From: Geosiphon pyriformis
Taxonomy: Eukaryota; Glomeromycota; Glomeromycetes; Archaeosporales; Geosiphonaceae
NCBI GenBank assembly: GCA_016748015.1
Contig: JAAOMT010000735.1
Coordinates: forward strand, 326,468 to 384,290
Length of the DNA: 57,823 bases
Direction of reading: 5' to 3'
A program made the translations under genes and the position numbers. The notes below the pieces were generated by a model that was given only the letters and a program-made list of their open reading frames with translations, was not told the DNA's origin and did not search any database. Below, in pieces: positions 24,386 through 38,100 of the stretch (position 1 is the stretch's first letter; each line of letters opens with the position of its first letter).

Positions 24386-24883
24386 GGTATCAAGTAATTG
24401 GTCAAAACAGTTTTATGGTATCTGTTATTATTATTATTATTATTTAATTACTTTTTTGAAAATATTTAAATTAAACCAATTCTTAATTTGGTTTAAATGC
24501 ATTTTTTCTAATTATTTTTTAACTGTAATAATATATTTATTAAATTAATATTTGGCTATTTTTTTATTGCTTTAACAAAATGTAAACTTATTATTGTTTA
24601 TTTTAATTATAAAACATTATTATATATAAATTATATATTACTTATTTAATGAACCAAAAAAACCAAATAGGTTAAAAATAAAACTATTTTTAATTTAGAT
24701 TTCTTATTTATAACATATAATTTTTTATTTATTTATTTTAAATATATACATTATTAATAATTAAAAAAAAATTACAAATTACAAATTATAATTTCGATAA
24801 TATTAAATAAATTTAACATTATATTTTTATTTTAAATGTTTAAAAAATAATATTTATTAATTAAATATTTAAAATTTTATTTT
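24386..24883. other. Intergenic AT-rich DNA upstream of PPME1
   Basis: Holds a TTA microsatellite (24424-24444) and then very AT-rich sequence up to LINE D. The PPME1 promoter should lie here; no clear motif is seen. Confidence 0.6.
24424..24444. repeat. TTA trinucleotide microsatellite
   Basis: Seven tandem TTA units about 40 bp upstream of the PPME1 start codon. Confidence 0.8.
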
Positions 24884-24891
24884 ATTATGAT
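24884..24891. repeat. Candidate target-site duplication of LINE D (5' side)
   Basis: ATTATGAT, repeated at 31656-31663 right after the poly(A) tail. It lies about 15 bp before the conserved leader, so the element would carry a short extra 5' sequence; less secure than for C. Confidence 0.45.
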
Positions 24892-25046
24892 AAAAGTGAA
24901 TAAATAAAAAACTTTTTTCTCTTTTTCATCCCAAATTCCTAAAAAAGAGTCAAAAGTTTTAGTAAAAGAAGTTTTTAGCCATTCAGTATGACAAATTTAA
25001 ACCATTTTTTGATTTTGAAACCACCATTGGCCCTACTATTGCTGTT

Positions 25047-26849
25047 ATGAAGAAGGTTGCAAAAGATTCTGGTGCTGGTGGTGGTTTTGGACCTGTCCTA
25101 TCAAGAAAGAAAAGAAAGGGTGGTGTTTTGGCTGAAAGTGTTTTGGTAAGAAGGGGTGTTATTAAAACAACTAAAAATCACTCACAAAATTTTGAGACTG
25201 GTAACACTATCAAGTTTGAGAGTGTTGACATGGAGGAAGAGTGTCTTATTGAGGAGACTAGTATCGATTATGGTGAAAGGAATGTATTTGATGGTGGAGA
25301 CTCCAACTAAACACTAAAGAGCTCAAGTATCAAAATTAAGACCAAGAAAGTATTGGGCAAACCACTGGGCAAAATCAACTTTGAGGATGGCTTTGATAAT
25401 GGTGATTTTCTGGATGAGTCTGCCCTCTTTCCACCTCCTCTTCTGCTTAAACCTTCAGTTCATGTTTCTGTTCGCAAATTCTTTACTTTGGATATTGATT
25501 TGGTGGCTGTTGCTGAGAAATCCTCTCAGAAAAAATTGAATTTTATCAAGAAAATTTTTTCAGGTGTAAATAGTTTTGGAGAGGCCTCTACCCTCTCAAA
25601 ATTTGGTAAAATAATTCATGTGACTTTTACTTCTGAAATGGCGATGATGGTTGCGGGAAAATTGGCTTATGATTGTGATGTTATGGTAAACACCAATCTT
25701 AAGCATCCAGTAAACAATTGTACAAATCGGAATATTGTGATTAAGGAGATTCCTGTTGGTACATCAATTGAGACAGTGCGTGCAGCTGTTTCCGAATTTG
25801 GGGTTGTTGTGTCAATCAAAATGCAGTTGGTAGGGCTGTAGCAAAAAGCAATTATCACTTTGGAAGATTCTGATCAGGCTGATTTGTTGGCATCTAAGTG
25901 GTCTATCCTTATCAGGAAAGATGCGGTCCGGGTGGTCAGAGCTGATGTGGATAAACAGACATGGAATTCCAGAGATGAGTTTAAGGCATTGCTTTACACT
26001 TTTTCTGTAGGAACTAATACACATGATCTTTGGGATTTTATTGGTTTAGTGGGTGGAAAAACATGTGTCATTGAGCACAATTCAGTTAACTACACTTGGG
26101 CATACTGCACCACAGTGTGTTTTGAGTCTGAGAACAATCTAAATTGGGCTCTGGCCAACACTCTGGTGATAAATGATGTTAGATTCCATTGGTTGTGTCT
26201 GTTTGCTGTCTTGTGTTCCTCTTGCAATTTTCTTGGTCATACATCTAGGAATTGTAAATTAGCTGGTGTGTCTTCGAGTCTGAAGGGCAAAAAGGCTCCT
26301 CTTTCAGCTCAGAATCAGTTTAGATTGGCAAAAATTTATGAAAAGAAGTCTGCTCCTGTTTTTCATCCTTTGGCTTTTGATGGGAAGACTTGAACATCAG
26401 TGATTGGCTCTATTCCTTCAGGCACTTCTCTTGGATACAACTCTCAGCTTGGTTCTATTAGAAATGGTAAACCTCTCCCTCCAGTGGTGAATGATTTGGA
26501 AAAACGTTTGGTTAGTATTAAAAGTAGTCTTGTTAGTCTCACGGAACAAATTGGTGAGTTGGCTAAGAGGTTGAAATCATTCATGCCAGCAGTTTCTCAG
26601 TCTAGCCCTGGATGTTAGCTGCCAGTAACCCCTCTATCACAGAATTAAGGGGAGGATATAGTAATGGGAGTGGATTTAGGTGATGCCACTAGTGACAAGA
26701 CTGCTGCCGTTTCAGGTTCAACTGCCTCACCTAAGATTGTAAAATTAAAAAACATGTTGGAAAATCTCTCTGCTTCGGTCATAAGCCTATTAGTGTGCTT
26801 GGATGGTTTGGCTTTGGCAGATGGTGCTCCTTTTCTACCTCTTTCTTAA
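25047..26849 (+). pseudogene. LINE D ORF1, no frameshift, several stops
   Basis: Same architecture as ORF1 of C: acidic N-terminus, RRM-like domain (IVIKEIPVGTS... VVVSIKMQLVGL), knuckle (CSSCNFLGHTSRNC) and a Leu-rich C-terminus. Stops are TAA at 25308 (Gln in relatives), TAG at 25839 (Trp), TGA at 26391 (Trp), TAG at 26616 (Arg) and TAA near 26645. It retains Gln at the site where B and C both have TAG. It ends with TAA instead of the ATGA overlap seen in A, B and C. Confidence 0.75.
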
Positions 26850-29800
26850 TAAGTAGTCTGGTATGAAAAATTGCCATGTGTAATGTTTGTGGGTTGAACA
26901 ATCCTGTGAAGCAAGATGATGTTATTCGTTGGCACAAGGATATGAACAATTTGGTTTCTATTTTTACAGAGTTGAAACTTAAAGGGAAAGTTCATCCATG
27001 GTTGACCAACAAATTTAATGGTGTTTGGGTTTTTACTTCTGGTCTGGATTCTGGTTCTTTGGGTGCTGGTGTGTTGATTATTGTGAATTTTTTTTTAGCA
27101 AAACACATTTGCAAGGTCTCTGAGGTGCCTGGTCGGCTCCTATCTATCAAGTTGTTTTTCAAAAATAAACTTTCAGTGTCTATTTTGGGACTCTATGCTG
27201 GTGCTTCATCAGTGGTTTGGTTTTTCAGGCTGGTGAAATCAACTTTCTCATTGCTAAAACCATTAATAAGTCTTCTTTTGTCATTCTTGGCAGTAATTTT
27301 AATGAAAATAGTTCTCAAAAGTGTGCGAGTTTCAAAAAGTGTCTTGAGTTGGGGTTGGTTAACTCTTTGATTGGAAGCCTAGCCATTAAGATGCCCACTT
27401 GGGTGAATTCTAGGGATGTCATGAAAACTATTGATTACATGTTTGTTTCATCGAATCTGGTCAATTCTTTGGTACATCATGGTGTTTTGGATGTTAGTAA
27501 ATATTTTGATACAGACCACCAGACTGTGTTTATGTCTGTGGGCCTAGATGGTTTATTAGATACACACTTGTTTTCTCTTCGCAAGCAGGCAAATAAAAAT
27601 TGTTGGAAATTTGATGTCAAAAATGCCAGTGAGGCTAAATGGCTTGAGTTTAAAAATGCTATGGCTGCTAACACTACTATGTTTTCAGGTGCATTTGGTG
27701 TTGCTGTGAAGTTTTCTGATTTTGGTGCTATGTAGGACATCATTCATAAGATCATGGTTCTCTTAACTGATGGTGCTTTCAAGAAAAGATGGTTCAAAAA
27801 TTTTGATATGGTTCGCAATAAAATATTGTCTAGGTTTTATAAGCTGGAGCTGTTGGTTTCCAAGCTGGTGAAGGCTTTTTGTTTGAGTTCTAGTGTCAGT
27901 TTTGCTTTACTTTTGGGTACATGGGACAACCTTGACTTTGCTGGTGCTTCGACAGTAAGATCTATGTTTTTTTCTGGTGCTAAATTTGATGACATTTGTT
28001 CTGCTCTGGCCAAAGCAAGGAAGTTATACTGCTCTTCTAAATTGCTGGAGTCCAAGCACACTGAAGAATCTCACATTAGGCAGGCTATTACCAATAGGAT
28101 AAAGAGTTTTAAACTGGATAAGGGTTGTACAATCAGAAGTGTATTGGAACGTCCCTTTCGCAAAGTGGTTTTGGACTATCTGGTCATGGACAATGAGTTA
28201 GTTCTTGAACCTGATTTGGTTAAGTCCAAGGTGGATGCTATCATAGAAAGATGGACCAGGAAGCATGTGGTGGTTGATGATATCTCTAATACTTGGTCTC
28301 ATCAATACCAACCTTTGGACTACATCTTTAATAATGCTTTTTCTGAAGTGATGAGTGAGATTGATTTTGATGAGTTGCATCATGTGATAACCAATTTTCC
28401 AGATGAGAAAGCTGCTGGTCTCTCAGGCATCTCTAATGAGCTTTGGAAACATTGTGATAAGTCGGTTTTGGGTTTGCTTTTGGTTTTTTTGAATTTTTGT
28501 TTGTCTTGTAAGTTGGTGCCTGGTCCTTAGAAGGAAGCTTGGGTTTCAATAATTCCCAAATCTTATGAGTGTGAGGGTGTTCTCATGAATACTTGTCCTA
28601 TTGCCTTGATCAAAACAGCTTACAAAATTCTATTCAAGATTCTTTCAGATAAGATCTCACTGGCTTGCAGCTCATATGATGTTCTGTGTGGTAATAATTT
28701 TTCAGTTCTAAAGAATACAACAACTCAGTCTCCTATTTTTGTGGTTGGCTTGGTAATTGAGGATGCTTTGGAAAAAAACTGGGAACTTTGGCTTGTTCTG
28801 CAGAACATGCAGAAGGTGTATGATTTGGTTGGCTGAGAGCACCTTAAGAAGAGCTTGGTCAGGATCAAAATGTGTAATAAATTTGTTCACTTTTTTGGTA
28901 GTATTCATAGGAACCAAACCAACTGTGTCATGACAGATTTTGGTTTAACAGATGATTACCAGGTGTTTGATGAGTTAGACCAAAGTGAAGTTTTTTTTCC
29001 TCTGCTGTGGTACATATTTTATGATCCTCTTTTGTGTGAAGTCAAGTATCAAAAGAGTGTATGTAGTTACAGACTCAATTCTTATTTTGTTTCTGGGAGT
29101 AGTTGTACTGAGTCTTAGGCTGGGTTTTCTACTTTCCTTGCTGCTGGTGCCTTTGTTAATGATACTATTTAGGTTGGTAGCAGTCAGGCTGCTACTCAGC
29201 ATATTCTTAACATTGCTAGTGAATTTTTTTGAGTCAATGACATTTCAATTAATAATGACAAACCTGTGGTCATTCCAATCAACAACAGGGTCAGTGTTTC
29301 ATCTCTTTTTATTAGTAGTTTGCTTATTTCTGTTGCCTATAAAGGGGAATCTCATCAGTATCTTGGTATTTTTTTGTTAACTGAGGGTCTTTCAAGGTCT
29401 AGCTTGGCTAAAGCACATTCAGATGTTCATTTCTTTACTAATTTAGTTCTAAGAAAGGTGGTTTTGGATAAGCAGTTCTTGTATCTGGTGTTAGCAGTTC
29501 TCCATCTCATAATTAGCTACAGAATACAGTTTGACAATATTTCTGTTGGTGTGTGTGATAAATGGAATGCTCTAATTTGCAAGGGCTTGAAGCTAAAAGC
29601 TGGTCTTCTGATGGATTTTTCCAGTGATATTATTCATCATCCCTCTTTTTATGGTTTAAAATCATTTTTACAGTGTCAATCTGAGAGTAAAATAGCTTTG
29701 CTTATTAGTTTTGTGAACTCTGGCAGGATCTTGGGACATCTGTTTAGTCACAGGTCACATGACTTACAAGTTCTGTGTTGGTGGCCCATTTACCCATTGA

Positions 29801-31520
29801 TCTCTCTTGCTCATATTCATGTCAGTGTTTCTAATAATTTCTTGGCTGGTATGGTTCGCATTCTCCTTAATTGCAATTTGTCTTTGGGTGACTCTTTGGC
29901 CAGTGCTTTTCAGTTTTGCGACAGGGTTCCTATGTCTGTCATTTTTGGCGAATCTTTGTTTTTCAAGTTTTTACCTTCTTTCTGGCATTTTGGCATTGTC
30001 TTTGTGGATCAGCTTTGTAATCATCATAGCATTGTTTTTAACTGGTGCACTTTCAAGTGATGGAAGAGGCTGGACCTTTGTGGCCTGGTTCCTGAATGGT
30101 TTGGACTTTCTGTTGCATTTCTTACAGCTTCTCATTTGTCTTCCACAGCCTCAGTTGGTGCTGGTCCTCTTAACTTTTATGAGTCTGATGATTTTATGGC
30201 TGTCTGTGGTCGTCTTTCCCAAGTTAACGTCGATAGTTTGTCTGTATATATGGATGGTTCTTTAAAGAATTTAGGTACAGTTGATTGTAGAGCTGGGGCT
30301 GCTGTTTTTTTTGAAGACATTAATTTGGGTTTGGGTGTTAGTGTTTAGGATTTAGTGTCATCTACTTTAGCAGAATTATAGACTATAGTATTGGCTTTAG
30401 AGTACGTGCCTGCAGCTTGTTCTATTGATTTGTTTTCAGATAGTCAAGCAGCTTTAAATGCTTATAGGTTTGAGTTAAGTCTGGTGTGCTCTAACTTTTG
30501 CAATTGATGTTGGGTTAAGCGTCAGCATATTCAGAATGTTATCCACAGTAAAAATTTGAGAGTTAGTTGGCACAAAGTCAAGGGCTACTCCAGTGTTTCG
30601 GGAAATGACCACGCTGATAGCATTGCTGATGCTGTATTTCTATCTAGTTGGTATCTTTCTCTTTGCATAGATGGACACTTTTTATTAGCAGATAGTGGTG
30701 TTGTTTTTGGTAATTCTAGACACTTTGTTCGAGATGTTTATTATGCAGTTTGTCATGCATACTGGAAGGTCGGTTCTGGTTCTGGATTTCTGGCTAGTAA
30801 TTTGTGTTCAGATGTTGACTGGCTCAGCTTTTCTAGGGTTTGGTACCCTAATTTGAATATGGCCACTGGTTTCATTAGCAGACTCACAGCTGATACTCAT
30901 ACTTATCTTATGAAGACTTTGCACTATCAGCTTCCTGTGGCTGTCCAGAAGCACATTTACGATAAATATTACACTAGTGTCCTGTGTTTGTATTGTGGTG
31001 AGGTAGAGATTTCTGATCATGTGTTTTCTTGTGCAGTTGATGATTCGGCTCGTCATTAGGTTCTGGAATCCTATATGTCTTATTGGAAGTCACTTTCTGG
31101 ACTCTCTCTTCAGTTGTATTGCAGTTAATATTGATTTGTGCTTCAGATTTGCTGGTCTCCTTGGCTCTTTACAAGGGTTTTGTTTTCAATGGATGGCTTC
31201 AAGAGACTGTTACTGTCTTCCATAATTCCAAGATTGCTGGTGTTAAAATTACTGATTTTATGCACTTTCTATGCTCTGTTTTTAGGAATAATATTTGGTT
31301 GGTCCATACCAAGCATTGTGTTTTTATGGAAAAGAATGGCCTGATCCTAGTGGACAAATCTATTTCTATCCCAGTTTTTGGTTTGGTTTCGAGATTGTCA
31401 TCTGGTGTAATTAAATTGCTTGATGTTACTGAAGTCTTTGGTGTCTTTTTTGGCTTTCGCAAGTCTTGTTCGTTTTTTTTGGGTATTGGTGACATGGTTT
31501 CTGTTAATATAGTTGCATAG
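26849..31520 (+). pseudogene. LINE D ORF2, lost start codon, stops and frameshifts
   Basis: The expected ATG is ATA at 26849-26851, and the next conserved Trp is TGA at 26864. The endonuclease is readable (CNVCGLNNP, GLYAGAS), but a one-base loss in a T-run near 27224 shifts the frame. The RT motif is FVND near 29150. Trp codons are TAG at about 27733, 28528 and 29169 and TGA at 28834 and 30058. RNase H carries a TGA at 30505 that is shared with copy E. A second frameshift occurs near 31060-31130 before the C-terminal end. The CCHC CLYCGEVEISDHVFSC is near 30990. Confidence 0.82.
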
Positions 31521-31655
31521 TGTTGTCCTGACTGGTTCGAGTGGCTGATCACGTGTGGTTAAGCACATGATTCACGCCTAGTTTAGATCATTTCATTGAT
31601 GTATAGTTCTAGGTAGTGTTTGGGTCTCACTTGTTAAACGTAATAAAAAAAAAAA

Positions 31656-31663
31656 ATTATGAT
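31656..31663. repeat. Candidate target-site duplication of LINE D (3' side)
   Basis: ATTATGAT directly after the A tail, the partner of 24884-24891. Confidence 0.45.
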
Positions 31664-32143
31664 TATGTATTTACATTTTGGTTGTTTAATACTAGATATT
31701 AATTTACTATTTTATTGTTTTTTCTATTTTTCTTTTTTTTTATAAATTAGAATTATTTTATTATTTTTAAAATAATAAATTTTATTTAATTTTTCCTTTT
31801 CTCTTAGGCAAAATAGGGTTATAACAATTACATAAATTAGTAATACATGTGTATAATTTTAATATTTTAATAAAATGATTAAAATATTTTTAACATGAAT
31901 ATAAAAACAAATTATTATACATGAACCTCCTAATTCACAAATTGGACGTTGACAATTTTCTTTACTTTCAAAAAGCCTTTCATAAGTTCAACATTAAGTT
32001 CATTTATAATCAACTTATTTTATATTTTTCATCTTTTTAATTGTTTTTTTCTAATACGCTTTTTTTAATAATATACTCGATCTCCTTATCTTTATTTTTA
32101 AATCTTTTATCTGGACTTTTTTAAATAGAAAGGTTAAGCTTAC
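31664..32143. other. AT-rich spacer upstream of the focadhesin-like gene
   Basis: AT-rich sequence with no ORF or RNA gene visible. The CT/T-rich part from about 31960 to 32130 is likely the promoter and 5' UTR of the following gene. Confidence 0.6.
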
Positions 32144-35100
32144 ATGGACGTACAGCACCGTTCTTTTCACCTTGAGTCTGTTCGAAAACTTACAAATTTT
32201 ATTCTGGCAAACCCTACCCTTGGAAATGCTTCGCCTAAAGGCAGTAACAAGCCCCCACCTTTACAACAGCTATGGTCTTTGCTAACTTCTCGAGGTGGGA
32301 TTATTTCTTCCAGTGTTGCCTGTAGCATTGTGTCTCTTGTGCAAGCAGGTGCTCTATCTTGGACGGACGCGATATACGGCTTTATTGACGCCTTGGGAGC
32401 AGCTCAAGGCATGATTTTAGAAAGTGTTGTTGTTGGAATAGCTAGTGTTCTTTGTTTTCCGTTGGAGGCGCAATCCCAATACACTTGTCCTTTTAAAGCA
32501 AACGCTGGTTTAGGCGGTAAAACACACCCCTTCATTCTCGTGATAACAATAAAACCTGAGGCATGGAAAACCTTGCTTTCTCAGCTTGATCTCATATTGG
32601 ATCCTATTCGAGCTGGAGGTCTTTCAACAGGGCCCGTAACAGCCCTCTACTTGAGCAATGCCTTGGATATGTTAATACCATTCTTGGATTTTGTCCTTTT
32701 GGGGCATTTACAAGATTCAGATTTGGCTTCTATGATAATTCAACTACTTTTGCAGTCCATTCAAAATTTGGTGGATGAAATGCACGTAAATTTCAAGCAA
32801 AAGATGCTTCAATATCTGCTTCAAGTGTTTCAAAAAATTTCCCCTAGCCCCAAAGAGCCTCATAGACCATATTTTCTTATGCAATCCCTTGTTAATGTAT
32901 TGCTTATCTCGATTAGACGAAATTCATTGTCACCTTCTTTTCTTGTCGAATTCAGTTCATCACTCGCTTTACAACTCTTGTCTCATTTATGTGACGCTCA
33001 CAGTAAAACGGTTCCAATTATCCCCTATGTCCGCTTGTTGCGACAAATATTGGAGCTGCAAAAGGAATTACCGGCAATATTTTCAGAGCTCAATTTTATT
33101 TTGTTATGGCCCTCATTGTCCTACCTATTATTAGACACAAATTCTATTGAAAGTCAAATCATTATCTTAGACTTAATGAAAAACTCAATAAATAAACTCT
33201 TGAAAATTTCAGATGAAGGAACACCTTTGCTTATAATTGATTTTGGAATATTACCATTGTTTCAAGTTGTTTCAGATGTTGCCCAAGGATCAACAAGAAA
33301 TTGTGCAATGGAGGTATTCCTAAGTATCGAAAAAATTCGTAAAAGGCGTAAGTGGGATCTTGGAAATTTTCATCCAAAGGTTCAAAAGAAGGTAATTGAG
33401 TTTTAAGATTTGCAATTCCTTAATTCAAAGGTGAATTCAATACCATTTACAAACAGATCACAGCCCTCTTAAGTCATCCAAGTATTAATGGAACTCTTGC
33501 GACGATTTTGGGGGAGACTAGTCGTTTTCTCGAAATATTTTCCCAAGCTTCAATTAGAAATTCTAATTTGGGGTTTAATTCTTTATTCTCAACTCTTTTT
33601 GTGATACCTTATTTATTCTACCCTGATCCCATTATCCGTATCCATTCTCTCACCACTATCACCACCATGATTCAAGAGAATTTAGCTGAGACTCAAAAAA
33701 TTCCCATTCTTTTAATTGTTCTTTATCTACTGCGAAATGATCCCGCTACCTCGGTTCACCTTCATATCCTCCATTATTGTCTACCTTCTTTGATCTCCCC
33801 GACGGATTCAACCATCACTGCGAAAATATTGAAAGTTACAATGACAATGATCAAAAGAAACGATAATCAATTTAATATGAGATTGGGTGGTGTCGGTGTA
33901 AGGGTTTTATATGGGCTTTGGGAGAAACAAAAAAGATGCTGGAAATCTTTACGTTACGTATTGAGTGAGTGGGTGCAACAAAGGAAACTTAACAGTGGTA
34001 AAACTTTAGACACGGAATCGGAATCATACGAAATGGAGGTTGCAGTATTAGCAACTATAAGGTATGAATTTTGAATTCCGCATAAGAATATGTTATAAAA
34101 TTATTTTAATAGATTCTCCATTGATCGATGATTTATAGGGACATTTGTCGGACCAAAGCCCATGATTATGCAGAGGAGTTGATACCTTTTGTTTCAAGTT
34201 TACTTCAATCTGTTTGTTTACGGCCTGCTAGCCTTTGTTTAATCATTGAAGCTCTAAACGCTTGTGTCTCTTCTGACGTCATAGACCCTCGTGCTGGTAA
34301 TTAGTATAGTTCGCTTTTGTCTAATTTCTTCGGCCAGAAATGCCCCATATTAGCTAACCTTTTTTCAAGTGTGGAATGTACTGTTGGTTTATATTGCAAA
34401 TGCAATCATGCAAGAGGATCCTCTAAATACCGACCTTACTGCAAGGATATGTCATTTCTATCAAATTGCGGCATTGAAGAGTAATGGTAAATCTGATTGA
34501 ATTTTTTATCCAGCATTCATATATTTTATAAAAAACGGCTCAACAAGATTAGACTTACATCGATCACCGTCTTATTTAGAGACTGATGTCTACATCGCCT
34601 TCAAGCAAGAAATTCTATCAACCTATTTACGGCCACTCATTTTCCCTTTCTATCAAGCAAATTCAATTGCCCAAGCTGAAGATTTGCTTTTTCAGATTAC
34701 ACCTAATTCCTGCGTATTGAAACACGCCTTGAACGCTCTTTCACATTTTCCTGCGCCAGATATTTTATCTATATTCCCAGAATCTCCAAAAATCTTGCTC
34801 TCTCAAATTTTGAATGGTACTTCTAGTGTGGAAGAATGGAAACCTATATTCAGCAAACTTGTATCTAATGAGATTGATCACATGCAACGTGGCTTATTCA
34901 AGGGCATTATCAGCAACAAATCTACTCCCAATATTTCAACCATTGGAAGCAATACCAAGCAAGTCAAAATTCGAACATTTAAGAAGCAATTGAGTTTAAT
35001 TTGTTCTAAGATTTTGGATGATTGGGAGAGTGGAATGGTTAGCCCTGGATTGCGTGTAGGGTTTGCCCTCACATCTCTAATTTCATATCGATTGTTGGAA

Positions 35101-38100
35101 CCATCAGAAAATTCCTCGCCAGATCTAAAAGCTACGCAGTTTTACCGTCTAATGAATAATGCTATTGACGATATTTCATTGAGCGATCATTGGCTCATTA
35201 GGGTAGGAGCGGTGACTTATTGGTGGAAATTCTTCGAGAACGGGCTTCAAGAGGTTTTCTTGTCTGGAAAAAATGAGGATGTGATTGTTCAAGGGTTGGT
35301 TGACGATTTGCTGGACAAGCTCGTCAAAGCAAAATTTCCAATTGTATTTCAGAATCTAATCTTGTCGTTGACAGGTAATATTCGTTTTTCATACATTCAT
35401 TTCAATCGAGAATTTTGAGACTAACTTAAATTTTCTAGGCCTCTGTCTTGCTTTGAAATCGTTAAACATAACATCAACGCAGACCCAAGCGGCACGCCTT
35501 TTACAATATCTGCTTGATAATTACATTTTTTCGGAATTTGCTGATTTACAAAATCAACAACTTGAACATGATTGGAGCTTTATTTCAAATGATGAAGTCC
35601 AATTTGCGTGTATGCTTGCTTTAGGATATTTGGTATCATTAACTTCTATGGATGAAAAATTGATCTGTGAGGTCATTGACATATTGATTGGAAAATTGGC
35701 CGGTTCAACTACAAGGTTGGTCTTTAGCAATAATCATCGAAAGGCTATTAATATATTCCTCACCGTTCGTTTTGATTCTTAGGATTAGTTCTGAATGGAG
35801 ATTCTTTGCAGCTAGTTATACCCTTGGAATTCTGTTAGCCTGCCTTAGTTCATCTCCAACAAAAACAATTACTTTATCAAATATTTGCTCCCAAACGATA
35901 TCTTATCTCGAGGATTTATTGACAAACAATGATCTGGATTTTAATACCACTTTGGGGATTATGTTGGGGCTAGCGAATATTGATCGTGAGCAAGAGCAGA
36001 GGGTTGAGCGCGTGTATCAGACATCTTTAACAACTGTAAAGAGGTTTATAGATACAGCTGGTATAATTGAAACGAACAAGGGTATCGTTGTTGGGGCAGT
36101 ATGGTTCATTAGCTTCTCCTCGGGAAAGAAGCTCAGCGAGGAAATTGTGGAGATACTAGGAAAGGCAATGCAGATTGCTGAAAAATCGGTATATTCTGGA
36201 TTGATTCGATTTTATTATTAAGATGATCGGCTATTTATAACTAAAAATCTTCGCAAAAATTAGGTTGAGTGGAAGCAATATCATTTTCATTTCGCACAAG
36301 CTTATTTTCATGCTCTTCAAGCAATTCTTGAATTCGCCCCATCCTCGCATAATCTTTCGTCCTTTAATGGTCAAGTTCACTTTCATCTACAAGTCCTTTC
36401 TTCCCCGAGTTCAAATTCTAGCACTCGCTGTCATTCAATCATCACGCTAGGGACATTGGCAGGGGTTGACTTTATATCTCTACCAAGAAATAATTCTAAT
36501 GACTCATACTTCTTTAAATCTTCCTCTGACAAAATTATTTTTGAAGTGCTGAATACCTTACGGCATTTCACCGGCCTAAATGAGCAATCATTGGCTATAA
36601 ATGATCCAAAAGCAGGCCGTTTAGCGGCTGTTGTTTTGGGTCGATTTTTGGTGAACATTGAATTACTCGATCAAGACGATGAAGAATTCGAGCTAAAATT
36701 TTCAACAACAAGTACTGAACCAAAAGACTATTCCCGATTTTCAACTTCAAGCTATTTGCGAGCATTGTTTGATGGATTAAATTATATGTCAACTAGTGAG
36801 TCCATTTCGAAAGTTTTTCATGTCTATTTGCGTCAATAATAATAATAATAATAATAATAATTTATTTCCGAACCAAAGGAGCGATGAGTGAATCACCGAT
36901 TTCAATTGAGACTGTTGGCTTAATATTATCTGCGTTTACCGCCGTGAATTTTGCCCTTCCCCCAATTAATTGGTTTATTGTCCTTTCGAGATTTAATGAA
37001 CTTCCCTTCAAAAAATTCAATCTTCACCATCAATGTATTCTAATGGCATCCAAGCATTGTTCTCAGTCCACCTCTTTATTAGAATTTCTTGTTCACAAAT
37101 TGATTAGCTTTTCAGAAATCCAATCAGATGATGAACTGAAAAAATTATTACTAGAACGCGGTTTAGCAAAAATCTTGAAAATCTCTGGGTTCGGAAAGAT
37201 GGACATCAATCAAGAGGATAAAACAACAGAGAAAAAAGGAATGAATATTAGCAAAACATTGATCGTCCCAAATTCACGTGTAGTTGAAATTGTGAAGGGG
37301 ATCGTGGGAAATTTGTTCAAAGAAACGGCCAGCAAACAAACTCAGGTATGTTACCTGAAACAGATTAAATTTTAAATCCGTATACCTAATGGCAATATTT
37401 TGTAGGATTTGCAACTAACTTTCCTTTCAACGATGACCGAACACCTCTCAGCACATAAAGATGAGATACCATCAGTCGGGGCATTAAATGGACTTTACAA
37501 TGATTTGGCTTCTGTCCTAAAGATAGCTTACGATCAGTTGGGTGGACCGTCTAATGCTATTGAAGAACAAATCATTCGTCTCGCCGTTCAGTGTGCATTT
37601 TTTCGTATAGAGGATCTAAATTACTTTGGTTCTGCAAATAATTTTTCAGAATTGCAGAAATATGCCCTCGCTGTTTGCACATTATATGAGCTGGAACGGG
37701 TCGATTCTCCCAACAACCTGACTCAATTGCTACAAGATTGTTTGGGAACTTTTGTCAGCACCTCAAATCTTGATGACTCTCAGACGGTCATGATTTTTTC
37801 TTGGATTGGCAGAGCAATCCGCTCTACTATCATCAACAGTTCAAAGACTGGTATAGACAAACGGTTGAAGCTAGCATGGTTAGTTAGAATTCTGGATGTG
37901 CTAATTGTTGGATCTGGCTCCCGTAACAATAGTAATCAAAATTTAGAGTATGAAGTAGTAGTTTCTTTAAGCGGAATCTTGAATAACACTTGGAAGAACA
38001 AAGTGGCACAACGTGATTGGGATGTTGAAAATTTCCTGCAGATGGTCCAAAATATTGTGAGTGTCAGACAATTAACTGCAACACTGCCAGAAGAGGTTGA

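Larger units (their letters stand above)
24892..31655 (+). mobile_element. LINE copy D, full length, degenerate
   Basis: About 6.76 kb plus-strand LINE of the same family, with the conserved leader (ACTTTTTTCTC, from 24911), ORF1 (25047-26849), ORF2 (to 31520), a 3' UTR containing GTGGCTGATCACGTG near 31542, and a 12-base A tail at about 31645-31656. It has more TAG and fewer TGA stops than A-C, at least two frameshifts in ORF2, a lost ORF2 start codon and an RT active site changed from FVDD to FVND. Certainly inactive. Confidence 0.9.

Noticed and set aside
31516-31550. tRNA-like B box (GGTTCGAGT) in the LINE 3' UTR
   Set aside because: Only a partial match to GGTTCGANTCC and no A box or cloverleaf around it. 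Copies E and A differ in this stretch.
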